Assembly (NCBI GenBank): GCA_900239685.1
Contig: OENT01000842.1
Span: 1 to 64,000, forward strand
DNA from: Rotaria macrura
Lineage: Eukaryota; Rotifera; Eurotatoria; Philodinida; Philodinidae
DNA: 64,000 bases
Direction: 5' to 3'
Shown: one piece after another, positions 12,701-25,800 of the stretch
Layout of the letters: each line of letters opens with the position of its first letter
Position numbering within the stretch: the first letter of the stretch is position 1
The notes under the pieces: model-generated
What the model saw: the letters and a program-made list of their open reading frames with translations, nothing else
The model's database searches: none
Told to the model about the DNA's origin: nothing
Made by a program: the position numbers and the translations under genes

Positions 12701-13763
12701 TGCTTTCAATACGAACAACAACTAACATAACAACATAGTAGCACAAAAAAAATATAAAGAAAAACTTACAAAAGATGACGTTTAGCATGTTTGCTGCAAA
12801 TAATCATACAATAGTGAAAAGCCACCCGAGAGAATGAAAAGGAGGAGAAGAAAGATGTGCCTGTATGTGTGTGATGGTGCAGTGTAATATTATAGATACA
12901 TGAGAGAGCGTAGAGCAGCAGCAGCAACGCAGATATATATCTAGAAAAAGACAGACAGACAGAACGAGAATGAAAGAAGAACAAGACGCATATTCTTTTT
13001 TTCTCTTCCTTTCATTTCTCAATAGATGGGAAAATAGTCGGGAAAGAAAAGAAAAAGAAATTCATTTCTTTCTAACTCTTCATCGAGTTTCTCTTCTTCT
13101 TTTTTTCTTGGTCTCGTTTGTTCTTCTTTCCTCATTCTATCAAGGCGAGTTCATCTTGCAAAGAAAAAAAAAAGAGACCGTATATATAGACATCACAACT
13201 GTTCAATTATATAGACGTATGTCACCGGTGATGTGACAAGAAACGGTCACATTGTCAATGGCTAGAAAGAGTGGAAAAAAAGAAGCAGAAAAAAAATAAA
13301 AGAGCATATGATTCATTGACTATTCTATTTTTTTTTCTCCTTCGCATTATCAAACAAAAAACGTAGGAACAAAACAAGGAAAACTAGGTTTTGTAGTTTT
13401 CCATTCGTCTTTCTTTTTATAATTATTCGTCATGTCTTGCTTAGAGAAAATAAAGGCTTTAGTAAATTAATAGAAATGAATTCAATTTTTATATCTTTAC
13501 CGTTATTAAAACTCTTTATAACATTGAATGAGTCACGAATAAATGCATTGATGATAAAAACAAGAATTATAAAAATGATACTCCATATATGGTTACATAC
13601 ATATCTTATAAATGAATGAACTTCATCCAAAATAATCGAGTTACCTGAAAATAAATAGAAAAAGAGCTTTTACAGTCAAGATTCTTTTTTTTTCTTCTTA
13701 CTGGTTACCTGTCTCATCATCATTTTCGCTATCATCATCAATGAGATTTCGATTATTTAACAT
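9778..13763 (-). CDS. ST7: Suppressor of tumorigenicity 7 protein homologue
   Basis: Membrane-associated TPR-like protein of the ST7 family; its molecular role in animals is poorly defined. Family-diagnostic blocks appear in order: [20 protein letters not shown] and [16 protein letters not shown] (N-terminal membrane region); [69 protein letters not shown] (TPR-like); [57 protein letters not shown]; and a C-terminal membrane segment [19 protein letters not shown]. An N-terminal helix ([17 protein letters not shown]) lies in exon 2. Exons: 13763-13709, 13644-13501, 12793-12770, 12624-12542, 12462-12036, 11974-11896, 11825-11671, 11611-11399, 11318-11246, 10563-10461, 10394-10185, 10112-10079, 10013-9778. 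Phases join throughout, giving 611 aa (mammalian ST7 about 585). The Asn/Ser-rich insert (codons near 12390-12230) is a species-specific loop. Exons 1-3 rest on frame and splice consensus more than similarity. Confidence 0.93.
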
Positions 13764-16700
13764 GGAAGAATTGTATTAAAATTGATGTATATAAAAATAA
13801 ATAATAGTCAGAATTCTAATTATAAAAATAAAATCTAGAAGAAATAAAAAGGATAATCAAAATTTTACATTTGAGTTCATTTTTCTAAAAACAAAAGGTT
13901 TGTATTTGACTGTTAAATTATGAATATTTCAGAAACATTAGTTTTCTTTTTGTGTGCGAACTACAATTTTCTGAGATCTGTCATATGTAATTGATGGAAA
14001 GACATTCAAAATCAGTTCTTCTTTTCTTAACGTGAACTCAACAATTCGTTAAAAAAAACACATGAAAATGAAAAACATTTTATGTTCTTTCTATAGAAAA
14101 ATTAAAAATATCAAAGAATAACTTTCGATCAAAACAATTTTTTTCTCGAAGGATTTCTTTAAAAAGAATGAACTATTTTGAATTAATACTATTTTCATTT
14201 CTATTTTTAGGCTTGAAGTCAACCGTAGGAACATGTAGACATTGTTGCTTGGAAATTTACTCTGATAAACAGCATGGAATGTAGTGTTTGCAACTTGATT
14301 TTGAATATTAGATTACAATTCCAGCACTGTGCAGCAGTTTTAATCGGGAAGATCTCTCACTTTAGGATACTTATCGACAACTTTGACACTAGCTGACCTT
14401 GTAATGCTATTAAGAAGTCTAATATGCACAGGTATTGCATGATGCTGTCGTTACTTTCAGAAAAAAAAACGTGTTAAAAAACACTTCAAAGACGAACATT
14501 AAATAGTGCTAGGGTCATATGCTAGAGAAAAGTTGACACATATGTTTTCGGGGCATATTGACCTTCTATTATAGAGTAATAAAATGCCTAACTGATGCGA
14601 GACATTGATACATAGTACTAGTTTTTACAACTCGATTCGTGTATGAAGCCAAAACAAGAGAAGCTATGCTTGGGAATCGTCAGGTCTACCAAGCTACTAG
14701 GATAGAACGAGTCTCGATTCTTATAGTGTCCAAAATTTAAAACATATCCAAAGGGCTACTTGCATATGTTTTACAAGATTTCTTTTAACCTATAAAAAGG
14801 TATACATTGATTATCAATGAATTTGCAATCCAATTAATTTCATAGTCGAAACGAAACAAACAATTGGCTTCTAATATCGGAATTCTCAAATCGTATCTAT
14901 ACAATGATTGTAACATATGTTCAAATCAATAGTATTTTCAAAACTCTAGAAAATGATCAGGCCAAAGTCAGCTTTTCAATATGAATCTCTGAAAATCTTG
15001 TTTTACTGATACTGATAATTGCATAAAGCATAAAAACGTATAGATCAAATCAAGTATGTATCTTTCATCAGTTAGACATTTTGCATTATCTGATAAGATT
15101 CAGTAAATGCCTATTCAATAAGCTTTCTTGGATGGTACGTTTCGTTGTAAGATAATTCTAGTAATGTGGAGATTCACAAATACCCTATAGTACAATACAT
15201 TATTCACAATTGAACACTCTTTTTTTGCTTGAATTTTCATCTAAATTTCAGATTGATTCATTTAAAAAATCTGCACTTTAAAGTATCTTAACTAATTAGT
15301 TTATATGAAAGAATAAGATTCTTCACTGTCTTTTAATCCTTTCGAATTCATCAAGATGGATAAAGAATAATAGAGGTTTTCTGATACAAAAAAATAATAT
15401 CTATTCGCGGATTTACTGTAATATTCATGGTCATTTTTTAGAAGGAAAATTGTATAGAAAAAAAAATACTTTTACTGATACTTGATCTTTCACACTCGTT
15501 TCAACCAGTTAGAAAAAAAGAAACATTTGGCCATTGTTTTATTATTTATGGGAAAAAATTTTGAGACAACTTGAGAATGTTCTTTTCCTTATCTTAACAG
15601 TTCAAATATTTAGATGGTTTAAAAATTCAGAAAAAAAGTTCAATGATTTTATTTTTTATTAAAGATATTTTTCACAAGGACTTTACCTGTCTCACAAGTG
15701 CGGAACTAAAACTTCAATATTTATTTTGGATAGAATTTATTTTTATTTACGAGATCAACTCCATTTCAATGGAAATGAAAAACAATCTATTTTTGGGTTT
15801 CTCCATCGGCTCGAATAGAATTGTTTCATTGTTTGATTTTAATAGTTCTAAGCGGTTGTATCGAACACTCGAATACCTTTACCAAGTCATTGAAGTGGAC
15901 AAATATTATTCTCTTCATGTGAGATTTTTCAATCGATCCACTATAAATATGATATTTCATACTTCAGATATGCATGACATAATCATTTATTTAGATGAAT
16001 GATGATCATCTAAAGCTATTGTTTTACCCACAGAAGGATAATGGTGAAGATAATTAGCATAAATATACAGAATAAAAATGCAAATTTGATAAGAAGCATT
16101 TGATTTACATGAATAAAAGACATAGTAAGACAGGAATAGAATAATCGAATTCATATCTATAATCATAATAAAATGATTTTTTAAGTTAAATCATTTCTTT
16201 CAATTGATATGTTATTTTTTAATAAATATCCTGTTGGATTAGTTTGATTCTTTTCTCTAACAAACAAATATTAATGATTAGTAATAAAGTTTGTTCTATC
16301 TCACTTGATATATTTCAAATGTAGTTTCCAAACTATGATACATTACTTTAACATTCGGATGTCTTTGATCAAATTGAAATTTCTTTTTTCTCTGACGTAT
16401 TGATTATTTTGGAAAATTTTAGTTACGAATATTGAACTCAAACTTTTAATATTCAATTGATTCCGTTCATGATGTGTCTTGTTGATTCACAGACGAAAAA
16501 TATCAAAGAAAGAGAGAAAGAATAATTTTTGACTGTCCCTGCAGTAGATAATTTTTTTCTCGTTTTTTAAACAGCAGCAACAACAACAACAACAACTATG
16601 ATAGCCAAATCAAAAACAGATGGCCACAGTAATACAGTTATAACACTAAAGATGATTTTCAGTCAAACAAAACACACACATACGTGTGTTGATATGCTGA

Positions 16701-16882
16701 AATAACATAAACAATAACAAGAAAAAAAACAAAAAATTGGACAAAACAAACAAAAACCATGAACAAAAAAAAAAGAAAATCATTTTTCCTTTTTTGTAGT
16801 AACCGTTATCTGTAGCTACTGTTGTGTTGTTAAATTTATTATCACAAAAGAAAATTGACCTACGCACGTACTCATACATTCA
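13764..16882. other. Intergenic region between ST7 and the next minus-strand gene
   Basis: About 3.1 kb. The left end should contain the ST7 promoter and 5' UTR. One plus-strand ORF of 119 codons (15643-16002) has no motif, no splice partners and no recognised relative; an ORF of this length is expected by chance once or twice in this window. A CAG/CAA repeat lies at about 16572-16596. No other feature seen. Confidence 0.45.
16572..16596. repeat. CAG/CAA trinucleotide microsatellite
   Basis: Two CAG units followed by about six CAA units, 290 bp past the stop of the Thr/Gln-rich gene, probably in its 3' UTR or just beyond. Confidence 0.8.
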
Positions 16883-19364
16883 CTATGGAAGTAATCGAGG
16901 TAGTAGAAACGTTGTTGTTGTTGTTGTTGTTGTTGTAGTAACTGGTTCTTGTTTAATATAGCAAAATTGTTGTTGTTGTTGTTGTTGTTGTTGACGTTGT
17001 TGTAAAGCAGCAAATGTAAGTAATTCAATCGTTGTTGTTGTTGTTGTATTTGTTGGTGTTAATGGTGCAGTTGTATTGCAACCAAGAATTTTCAATGTTG
17101 TTGAACAACTATTTTCATATTCATCCATGGCTGTTGCCATTGTACAAGATGGTGATGACAATGATGGAGTTGAATAACAATAAATCGGTGAATCATCATC
17201 CGTATTTGCTGGTTCACGTTTTATCAATTGTTCAATCAATGCGTCTGAAAAATTGAAAACAAAATATTTAGCGTTTCGCTCTTTTTCTGCGTGTGAAAAA
17301 TACCATCAGATTAGAACGTATTCTTGTCACTTCTTTTGGGTTTCGATTACAATAGATTAAAATAAGAGAGAATGAAAGACAGGGAGTATGAAATTCTATA
17401 CACGTATAGTAAATGTAAAAAAAAAGAAAAACTTCGTTTTCATAGACTACATAAGCTTGTGGGATGCATCATTTGGAACCAACAGCTATGATAATTACAG
17501 TTTTCTTTTCTTACATTCGCTCAGGAGGAAAAATAGTAATTTCGATCGATACACCTTTTCATACTGCATAGAAACAAATAATAAGCACGTGCTATAGTCG
17601 ACTCGTGCACGTTGGGTCAGACAGATGTGATAAGTCACCTGTCTGACCTTAACTGAACAAATCGATAAATTTGTGGTCTATAAGTTTTGTATAGCATAAA
17701 AAAGCTATGTCGTTCAACAATGTCAATTTTTTTCTTCTGAACATGAAATGTAACTTATACTACCTTTCTATATTTCACTCAACACACTCGAAGACTATTA
17801 TTTTTTCAAGAGAAAGAACTACTACTCTTCTTATTCAATAGAAGTATCTAGAATTGTCACGATTTATTTTTTCGTCAACGTAATTGAGCGTGAAACTGAA
17901 ACATGAGACAATTTTAAGTTGTCATTCGGTCGTGTCATTTGATTATATTACCATTTAATGTGGCTTGTCGTAGTACATTACAAGCAACTATTTGTGCAGC
18001 TGCTTGTAAACCGGTTGCTGTTATTTGTTGTTGATGTAATGGTGGTGGTGATGGATGACAATTATTATTATTTGTTGCTGTTTCGAAACATAATGTTGAC
18101 CCTGCTTGTTGTTTCGTTATAGGTTCTTTTGATATAAATGCACCATTACGAAATAGAATAACTTCACGCGGTGTTGATTTAACACGACGACGTGTCGATG
18201 AACGAGTTGTATTGACTGTAGATGATTTCAATAGATCCGTATCACTACTACTTGTTGAACTTAAACCTAGCGTAGTAGTTTTCGAATCTATGCGTGTTGC
18301 ATCCTCAGCAATTATAACAACACTGGCTTTTGGTTCTAAATCAGAAGAGAAACAACGGTAAGACAAATGCTTTGAAGTAACACTAGAGATTTACCTGCGC
18401 CTGTTGAGTTCAATCGTCGTTTAGATGCTGCACTATTTCTAGATGTTCTGCAAATCGAAATAATTAAATTCGACAATGCATCTCTCCATTGAAAAACACA
18501 ATCAATTCTTACGTTCGTGATGTAACTCGACCACCACGTTTGAATTTTTTGCCCTTTAATACTCTTGCCGGTACGATGGGTAATGATGATTGAATGGGTA
18601 CTGATGGTATTGGCGATGATGTTGCTGTTTAACAGAAGAAGAAAACAAAATAAATTAACAACTATTGACAATAATGAAACAACAAGAGAGAAAAGATGAA
18701 AAACGCTCAACATTTTCATTATTAGAGATGTAAGTAATCAAGATTTACAAAATCCTACAATTGTTGCCAAAAACATGGCACATGCTATCTATTTACTTGT
18801 ATAAGTATGGCCAATGGTTTTACCATTACTATTCGTTGTAACAATTGGATGAAATTGTAATTCATTTCCACTAACATATAATGTTGTGGGCATTTCAGCC
18901 GGCTCAATCTTTGCTTGATGAATTACACGAACAGTTGTTGTTGTCGTTGTTGCTGTTGATGGTAGTTGTTGTTCGCATGATTGTGGATGAAAAAAATCAA
19001 AAAAATCATTTTTATGTATTGTTGATTGTAATTGAGATGAATTATTCAATTTAATTTTATCTTGAATCACTAATGAGCAATTATTGATTTTTTCTTTTTC
19101 ATTTTGTGGTGTTTCTTCTTTTATTTCAATATCATTGAAATTAAGAAAATTTTGTTGTATGTCTTGTTCAAGCAATTGATCAAATAACAATGGTTTCATC
19201 CAATCTTCAACATCGTCATCATCGTTTGTTGCATTTAATACATCCAAAAAGTCATCATTTAAATGAAGTAGAGGCGAAAATGAATCGAGCATTGACGCTG
19301 GCGGTGATACTGATAGTGAACCAAATAATGTTGGATTGTGTGATGGAGCAAAATCAATTTCCAT
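16883..19364 (-). CDS. Thr/Gln/Ser-rich protein, possible transcriptional regulator
   Basis: Not recognised. Five exons join in phase to 492 aa: 19364-18797, 18624-18513, 18447-18395, 18335-17952, 17244-16883. The first ATG (19364) has a good context (GCGAAAATGG); the frame is open upstream without an ATG. What can be seen: an N-terminal half rich in acid and hydrophobic residues (NDDDDVEDWMKPLLFDQLLE, then DIEIKEETP), like an acidic activation domain; a Thr run; a basic patch (KGKKFKRGGRV, then AASKRRL); a second basic segment (TRSSTRRRVKSTPRE); a predicted helix near LIEQLIKREP; and C-terminal poly-Thr, poly-Gln and IKQEPV. I saw no zinc finger, bZIP, HLH or homeodomain. Two IKxE-type motifs (IKEE, IKQE) could be sumoylation sites. 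The gene model is sound; the function is a guess from composition. Its 5' end faces CCDC180. Confidence 0.72.
16911..17050. repeat. Three GTT/AAC repeat tracts inside coding sequence
   Basis: (GTT)n tracts at about 16911-16936, 16968-16993 and 17031-17046 fall in the last exon of the minus-strand gene. Read on the minus strand, the outer two give ACA codons (poly-Thr) and the middle one gives CAA codons (poly-Gln). The same repeat is therefore used in two reading phases within one exon. Confidence 0.9.
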
Positions 19365-19810
19365 TTTCGCAACCGATGAATCACCGGGGATTGGAAAATC
19401 CAAAAAGAAAAAGAAAAGAAGATTAAAAATCGATTAGGAAAAACAGTGATTGTAACTACAAAGTTCTCATCAATGAAATGTACTTATTGTTCGTACCAAC
19501 TAGACTTGAGCAAAATGCCCGCATCTACATAAAAAATATACGCACATACGTAGAGACTGTACGAAGAGAACGAACATTACTTCTTGTGAAAGAACAAGGA
19601 AGAAAGAGAAAAAGAAAAAGAAAAAGAAATAAATCGTCGATAAATTACTATCGGTGGATAGCAGCCATTGATACAAATGCTAAACCCTCAAAAAAAAGCA
19701 ATGAAAATGATTCATCGAAATAGAGACAGTTACTTAGTAACATAATTGCAAGTTTTTTTAATGGTGAAAATGAAGGAGCTGTGTTTTTCAGCAGATAAGC
19801 TGCATAAAGA
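19365..19810. promoter_or_regulatory. Divergent intergenic promoter region
   Basis: About 446 bp separate the start codons of the head-to-head Thr/Gln-rich gene (minus) and CCDC180 (plus), so both promoters and 5' UTRs must fit here. The Lys/Arg-rich ORF at 19478-19723 looks like a shadow of AG-rich spacer. No TATA box is obvious. Confidence 0.55.
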
Positions 19811-22800
19811 ATGACCTCTTCATCTGCTACAGCTAATGTTCGAATTTTGCCGAATAATAAAGTTTATCGACAATTATTTGATGGACAAGTATGAACTAAT
19901 TCAGTCGTGTCTCGTAAACAAAGACTAATATATGATATTCTTAGGTACAATTAAGTGAAACCTATAGTCGAGTACGAAATAATCAACTGTCAAAACCAGT
20001 GAATATTGTTGCACATCCAGATGCCACACCACTTGTAAAAAATATCAGGCCACACGGTAATTTTGTCAATTTATAATATTCTAAACAAAAACGAAAACTC
20101 TTCAGCACAGTGTTACTTTTTTTCTAGTTTTGATAAATACTAAGGAACTGCCTCTCCGCTATCTCATGATCGAGTGTCTATTTCGTGACAATTCTGTCAT
20201 TGGACGGCATATGTCTATTGATTTAATGACGAAAGTTTCACGTGATATTTTAGTGTAGAAATGTTCCAGCAGCCTGTTGGATTCAAACTAAAGGTTGTTT
20301 GTATTTTTTTTTGAAATGTTTCTTTGAAATGCTACACATGCGTTCTTATTCAAAAATAAAAGAACATGTCTATCTCAGAGAGTGCTCATTAATTGTAAAA
20401 ATAAGTATTTTCAGCATGATAAAATATAACATCACACTGAAATAGCGACGAAATGTGTGAATATTGAAGATTCCGTATTTAAATAAAGGATAGCAATTCT
20501 TTAGAAGAAATAGAGGATGGTCGATAATTAAGAAGAACAAAGGTTTTTTTTATTCGACTTCATAAGACTTTGCGTTTGATAGATACGAATGATTATCCTT
20601 CTATAGAATTACTTATTTAAATTCTCAATTGAAATATTAGACAGATGAAGTTAATTAATACCTATAATTTCTCTTTAGTTTTCATTAGATTATCTAATTA
20701 GATCGTATTTCATTTGCTGTTAGGAAACTAGTGGTAAAAATTTGTTCGAGTGAGAATCCCAATGGATAAAAATAATTTTGTTTGAAATAAACTCCCTTCC
20801 ACATGGAAACTATTTGGCAAATGAGAAACTGATACAGAATTATATACGAAAAAATTATTGATTAGAAAAAGTTCTGACTATATATTCAACTATCAGTGTT
20901 AGACATACTAGAGAACGTTATTTGAATTGACTTGTACTATGAATATTGTGAAATCATATTGTTCAGAGAAATATTTCTGTATGTCTATTGATAGGTAAAA
21001 GGCTGAAGTCACATTTCCTGAGATGGAGATCATTAAGAATAAGGATTAATTCTAACCAAATGCTTCTTTTCTTGAACATAATCGCCTCACGTTTTTCAAA
21101 GAATAAATTTTTTGTCACAGAAATAGAATACTTCTTCAAAAAGTCAGTTTCATTTCAAGAATGCAAAAATAAACAAAAGAAATAAATAGATCCACTTTTA
21201 AAAATTATTGAAAACAAAGCTCATATGCAAGATAAAATATAGTAACTCTCTACATATCTTATGTGATATCTCATCATGCTGATACGAAAAAAGCTAGACG
21301 AAAAATTTCTACCAGAATTTCTTTTTCTTCTTTTGTCTAAAAATAATTTATCATCATGGATTCAATATCTTCTATTTAATTTTGGATTTTAACACTGAGA
21401 TTTGTCTTCAAATGATGTTCTATGTTCTGTTCATCTTGTTTAATTGTAACTATTGATTTAACTCATTAAGAAAATTCTTGTAGGTACTTGTTTCGATAAC
21501 CAACAGGTTTGAACGCACTATTATCTAACTCAATCAGTTCACAAGCATGGATGTTGATTATTGAACAAAATTTTAGCTTTCTAAGTTCACGCCTTTTCTA
21601 CGTGCCCTACGATGACTGTAGCTAATCGATGTGTCATTGTCTATCATCCATGATATTTTATCTATGAATTTTTATCTTTCTCAAAAAATAAAAATAACAT
21701 AAGTAAATTATGTCATAGATTCAAAACATTGTATTTTAATTACATTGAGTTCGACAAAGCCTTGGCAGCCCTGTAGCACATTCCCATTATAACACTCAAT
21801 AGAATTAAATGTTGTTTTTTCATGGTTAAGAAATATTACGATAGAAGCTTGAGTATCGATTACAAATGAAATCTGAGAACAACGTTGCGTCAACTATTTA
21901 GGGATAACTACTGCATACGAAAAGTCACCGATTGATGATTGTTTATTCGAACCCTCGTATTACACGAATGAACCATCAAAATCTTGACATAGCACTTACA
22001 CTCACTCTATATTTCTTCAAAAGAATACGTCATCTAAATTCTAGCAATTAGATTTTCGATTCGATAAGGCATGCTTTTGATGTCAACTTAAATGGAATAG
22101 AAGTCTACACTACATAATATTGTTAATTTTCTAATTTAGAATATCAAAAAAGAGAATGGCTATCGAGTTTACCATTCAGTAATGATCCGAGCAGCAATCC
22201 TGTAGCAATATTGTGAGATAACGACTGATTATTATTGCCAATTGTCTGATAATAGCTTTATATAATATATATCTAGTTTCCAAGATGAAAAGAGAAGACG
22301 TCAACTTCAAGAAGAAGAAGAACTTGAGCAATTGAAACAAGAAGTTTTTAATCTACCTGATAGTGTCAGACAAGGTTTGTTAAACATAATGTTCATTATA
22401 AAGAAACAAAAAAAAACATTAAAATTAATCAAGATCGTGGATATATTATTTCTTTTAATTAGAAAAAAGTGAATTCGATGAAACCCCTGGAAATAATAAA
22501 GAAAATGTTACTGAAAGATTGGCAGCTACTCGACTAGTTAAGTTTAATCAATTATGGGATGAACTATTAAAGAAGATATCTGAAATAAATCAAGTATTTA
22601 AAAATGATTTTGAAATTAACAAATAAATACAAATATGTTTATTTTTCTCTAGGCTTTATTAAAAGAACTAGAAGAAATAACCCGAGAATGTAATGCCTTT
22701 TATGAAAATGGAGATCAAGGTAGAGAATTTCGATTATTATGACTAGCGTATTTGAATGATGTCTTCTAGTGATTAATAATCAATTGCAGGCAATGATTTA

Positions 22801-25800
22801 TCAAAAAGTATGTTTCATTTATTGTGGAAAAAACAATTTTCGAAACTGACGAATCTAATAGAAAATACTGAGTAAATATGAACTCGTCCATAATGTTATA
22901 TTGTTCATTGTTTCAAAGTATAAGAATATTTTTTCCAATATACATACGTTGCTGAAGTCGTATTAGATTCTCAAGAAGACTGTGGAGGAATTCGTCAAAA
23001 TCTCGAAACATGTCTAATTTCGTTTTACTGACTCTTCGATCTGACCATTTAGTTCATAGAAAAATCTAATGATGCTCTGAGTAATTCTAATAGTATTATT
23101 TTAAAATAATTTATTGAATTATCTTCATGTTAGCATATATTAAAAAAATCATAGAGTTGATTTGAAAATTCAATATTTTATCACAAACGTTTAGCTTATT
23201 CAAATAATAATTCGATTTGCTTGTTGATGAAATTTGACATTGTAAAATTTTCTTTCGTCAGGTTTAAGACGTAAATAATTTAAAATAGGTCGAAACATTA
23301 GGTAAGACGATGATGGATCGGCTTTTTAACGTCTCTAGATGCAAATCCTCGTTGAATACTTCGAATTTTATTGTGACTATGGTATGTTCGCAAAGAATGA
23401 GTAATATCTCAAGTAGTTCCCTGGTTCGTTACACATCACCCAATGAAACGACAAGGTCAGACGTTAGTAGTGAGATGTTCTTTTTAAATCTATTCATTAC
23501 ATAAAAATAACTTACGATACATTTCGACTGTAAAAGAAAAATCAAGCCAACAATATACTGCATGCTTTTGAAATTTCGATTATCTAGAAAGTGTGTATGC
23601 TTAGTAGTTTGTTCTATGACAAAGCTTTCGAGTGTGTATTTTATTAGTCAAATCAAATATAAACAGGTCATGATATTTTTATTTTGAAATTTCAAAACAA
23701 TGAGTTATCAATCATGTTTCACAGGGAAAAAATCGAAGAACCTTTATCATTGTTTGAAATTTCATAATGATGAAATATCATCATGAAATCGTTTTCTGTA
23801 TTAATTGGTATCAAAACTCTATTCACAGTAGAAACTATATATGTCATATTTAAACTCAGCGAGAAATGGTGATTTGCATATGGCACCGCATTGAAAATAG
23901 TATATATTCAATGATTCCTAAGTTGTGCGTTCTTTCATCGAAAACGTTTCAAGTTAATAATTCTTCAGAATTCCGATGAATATTTAATGTCTTGGAGAAG
24001 GTCACTTAATTGGAATTTTGCATCGGGTGTTCTTGAGATCAGTTTTCAGTGATTCTTTTGGTAACCATTTCTAGGCAACGAATTTACCATGAATGTAATT
24101 TTGATACGATTTTAACTTTACTCAAAAAAAGTGTCATACTTCAGTTTGTATGATGAATATATGTATGTTGTTCGAGAAGCGAAACAATCTATTATTCATG
24201 GTTCAAAATCATTGAGTTCGAATGTTACAGTAGTACAATAGAGGGAGTTCTCTAACGACACTCAACTGAGTTGAACGATCGAAGAAAAAAACTTAAAATA
24301 GAAAATTTAGTAATATATGCTTGAAATATGCATGAACTTATCTTACAAATGTCAAGTAGAAATGACATGAAAGAACTATGTCAACGAATGATGAGTAATT
24401 CTATTCGGCGACGAGTCATTGTCTGTCAGTTCGATATAGGAAATTCTAAAACTTCATAATCGTAATCAATAAAAAATATATCTCAAATAATCTATGTACT
24501 GATTGTTTAGGAAATAACAGATTTAACGATACAATCATTAAACAATGCATTTGAACATCTCGATCATCTTCTTGAGCCACGTCTCTCGAGAATTCAAGAT
24601 TATTGTCAAGCCATTGAATCTCTTGAAATGGAAAGAATTCGTCAAGTTAGTTTCGTTTCTTTGTTGTGAAATATTTTCACAGATTCGTATTCTTTTCTAC
24701 ATTAAAATATCAATGTAGATTCGTGAATTATTTAAATTATATTCTGAACGTCTCTATAAAACTCATCATTTATCAGATGAAGATACAGCTGCTCAATTGG
24801 AGAAGCAAGCCAATGTATGTATTTTGAAAATCTTCAAGTACCTCCGTCCCCTACCCAAAACAAAATCAAGAAATAAATAAAACATCAGCTTGTTCGTTTG
24901 CATAGGAATTGAATTTACAAATAATGGAAAATCGTAAAATATATGCTGAACTTGAAGCAAGATTGTTAACAGGTGAAACTGATCGAGTTCATCGTTATCG
25001 AGCTGAACTTATTGATCATCAAAATAAATGGAGAGATGCTATGTGGATTATTCACAAGCAAACATGGATGTAAGATATGAATTCATTTATTAGTTTTGTT
25101 TTGTAATTTGATGTCTGAGTTGCAAAAATCAAGTCTCACATTTTTATTCTAGTTGAGCCATAGATATGCAATAAATCTGTTTTATTTTTCGTTAAGGATA
25201 GAAAATTTTGATTCTATCAAAATTGATAATTTAATAGTTGGATATGTATGTATGTTAGCAACAAGGTTTATTCGTTCGACTGAGACGAATAAACCATATT
25301 CTTTCGTATTATTCGAAGACATCGATCATCAATTCTCTCAAATTCACTTTCTGCTGATAAAACACATGACGGTCAATGTTCGACCATTTATCGACTGAAG
25401 TATTGTTCATTTGATGACTTATAGTAATTTGAAAATGATTTGTTGGTTTTCTTTTTGAGATATCAATATTTTTCTTTGATTTTGTTTCTAAACTAATTTT
25501 GAAAACTTTGATCTTAGCTAATGTTTTCTTTCTGTCAATGTAAATGTGTACGTTGATAAAATTTTCTATTGTACGAGTAAAACTAAAACTAATCAATGTC
25601 TCAAAGCAAGAGCTAATAAAGCCATCTCAATTTTCAAATCAGCTAGTCTCATTGAGGATTTTGTTTTTATTTGATTTATAAACCGAACTTGTACAAATTG
25701 ACTTGATTTACCATGCAATCGTTAGGAAAACCACTGGTTTCTCGTTCAATATATCGAATAGAATATTGATGAATTGAGAACATTACATAATTTCTCTCAA

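Noticed and set aside
12970-13236. 88-codon plus-strand ORF rich in Phe/Leu/Lys
   Set aside because: Lies in the ST7 intron and reflects A/T/C-rich simple sequence; no family features.
13437-13619. Plus-strand ORF of 60 codons
   Set aside because: Antisense shadow of ST7 exon 2, whose minus-strand frame has a membrane helix, matching phases and splice sites.
15643-16002. 119-codon plus-strand ORF
   Set aside because: No motif, no splice partner; one or two ORFs of this length are expected by chance at this base composition.
19365-19403. Upstream extension of the Thr/Gln-rich protein to a TTG
   Set aside because: Eukaryotic initiation at TTG is unlikely and an ATG with good context follows at 19364.
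21940-21975. TTCGAACCC-like string resembling a tRNA T-arm
   Set aside because: No matching D-arm, anticodon stem or acceptor stem around it on either strand.
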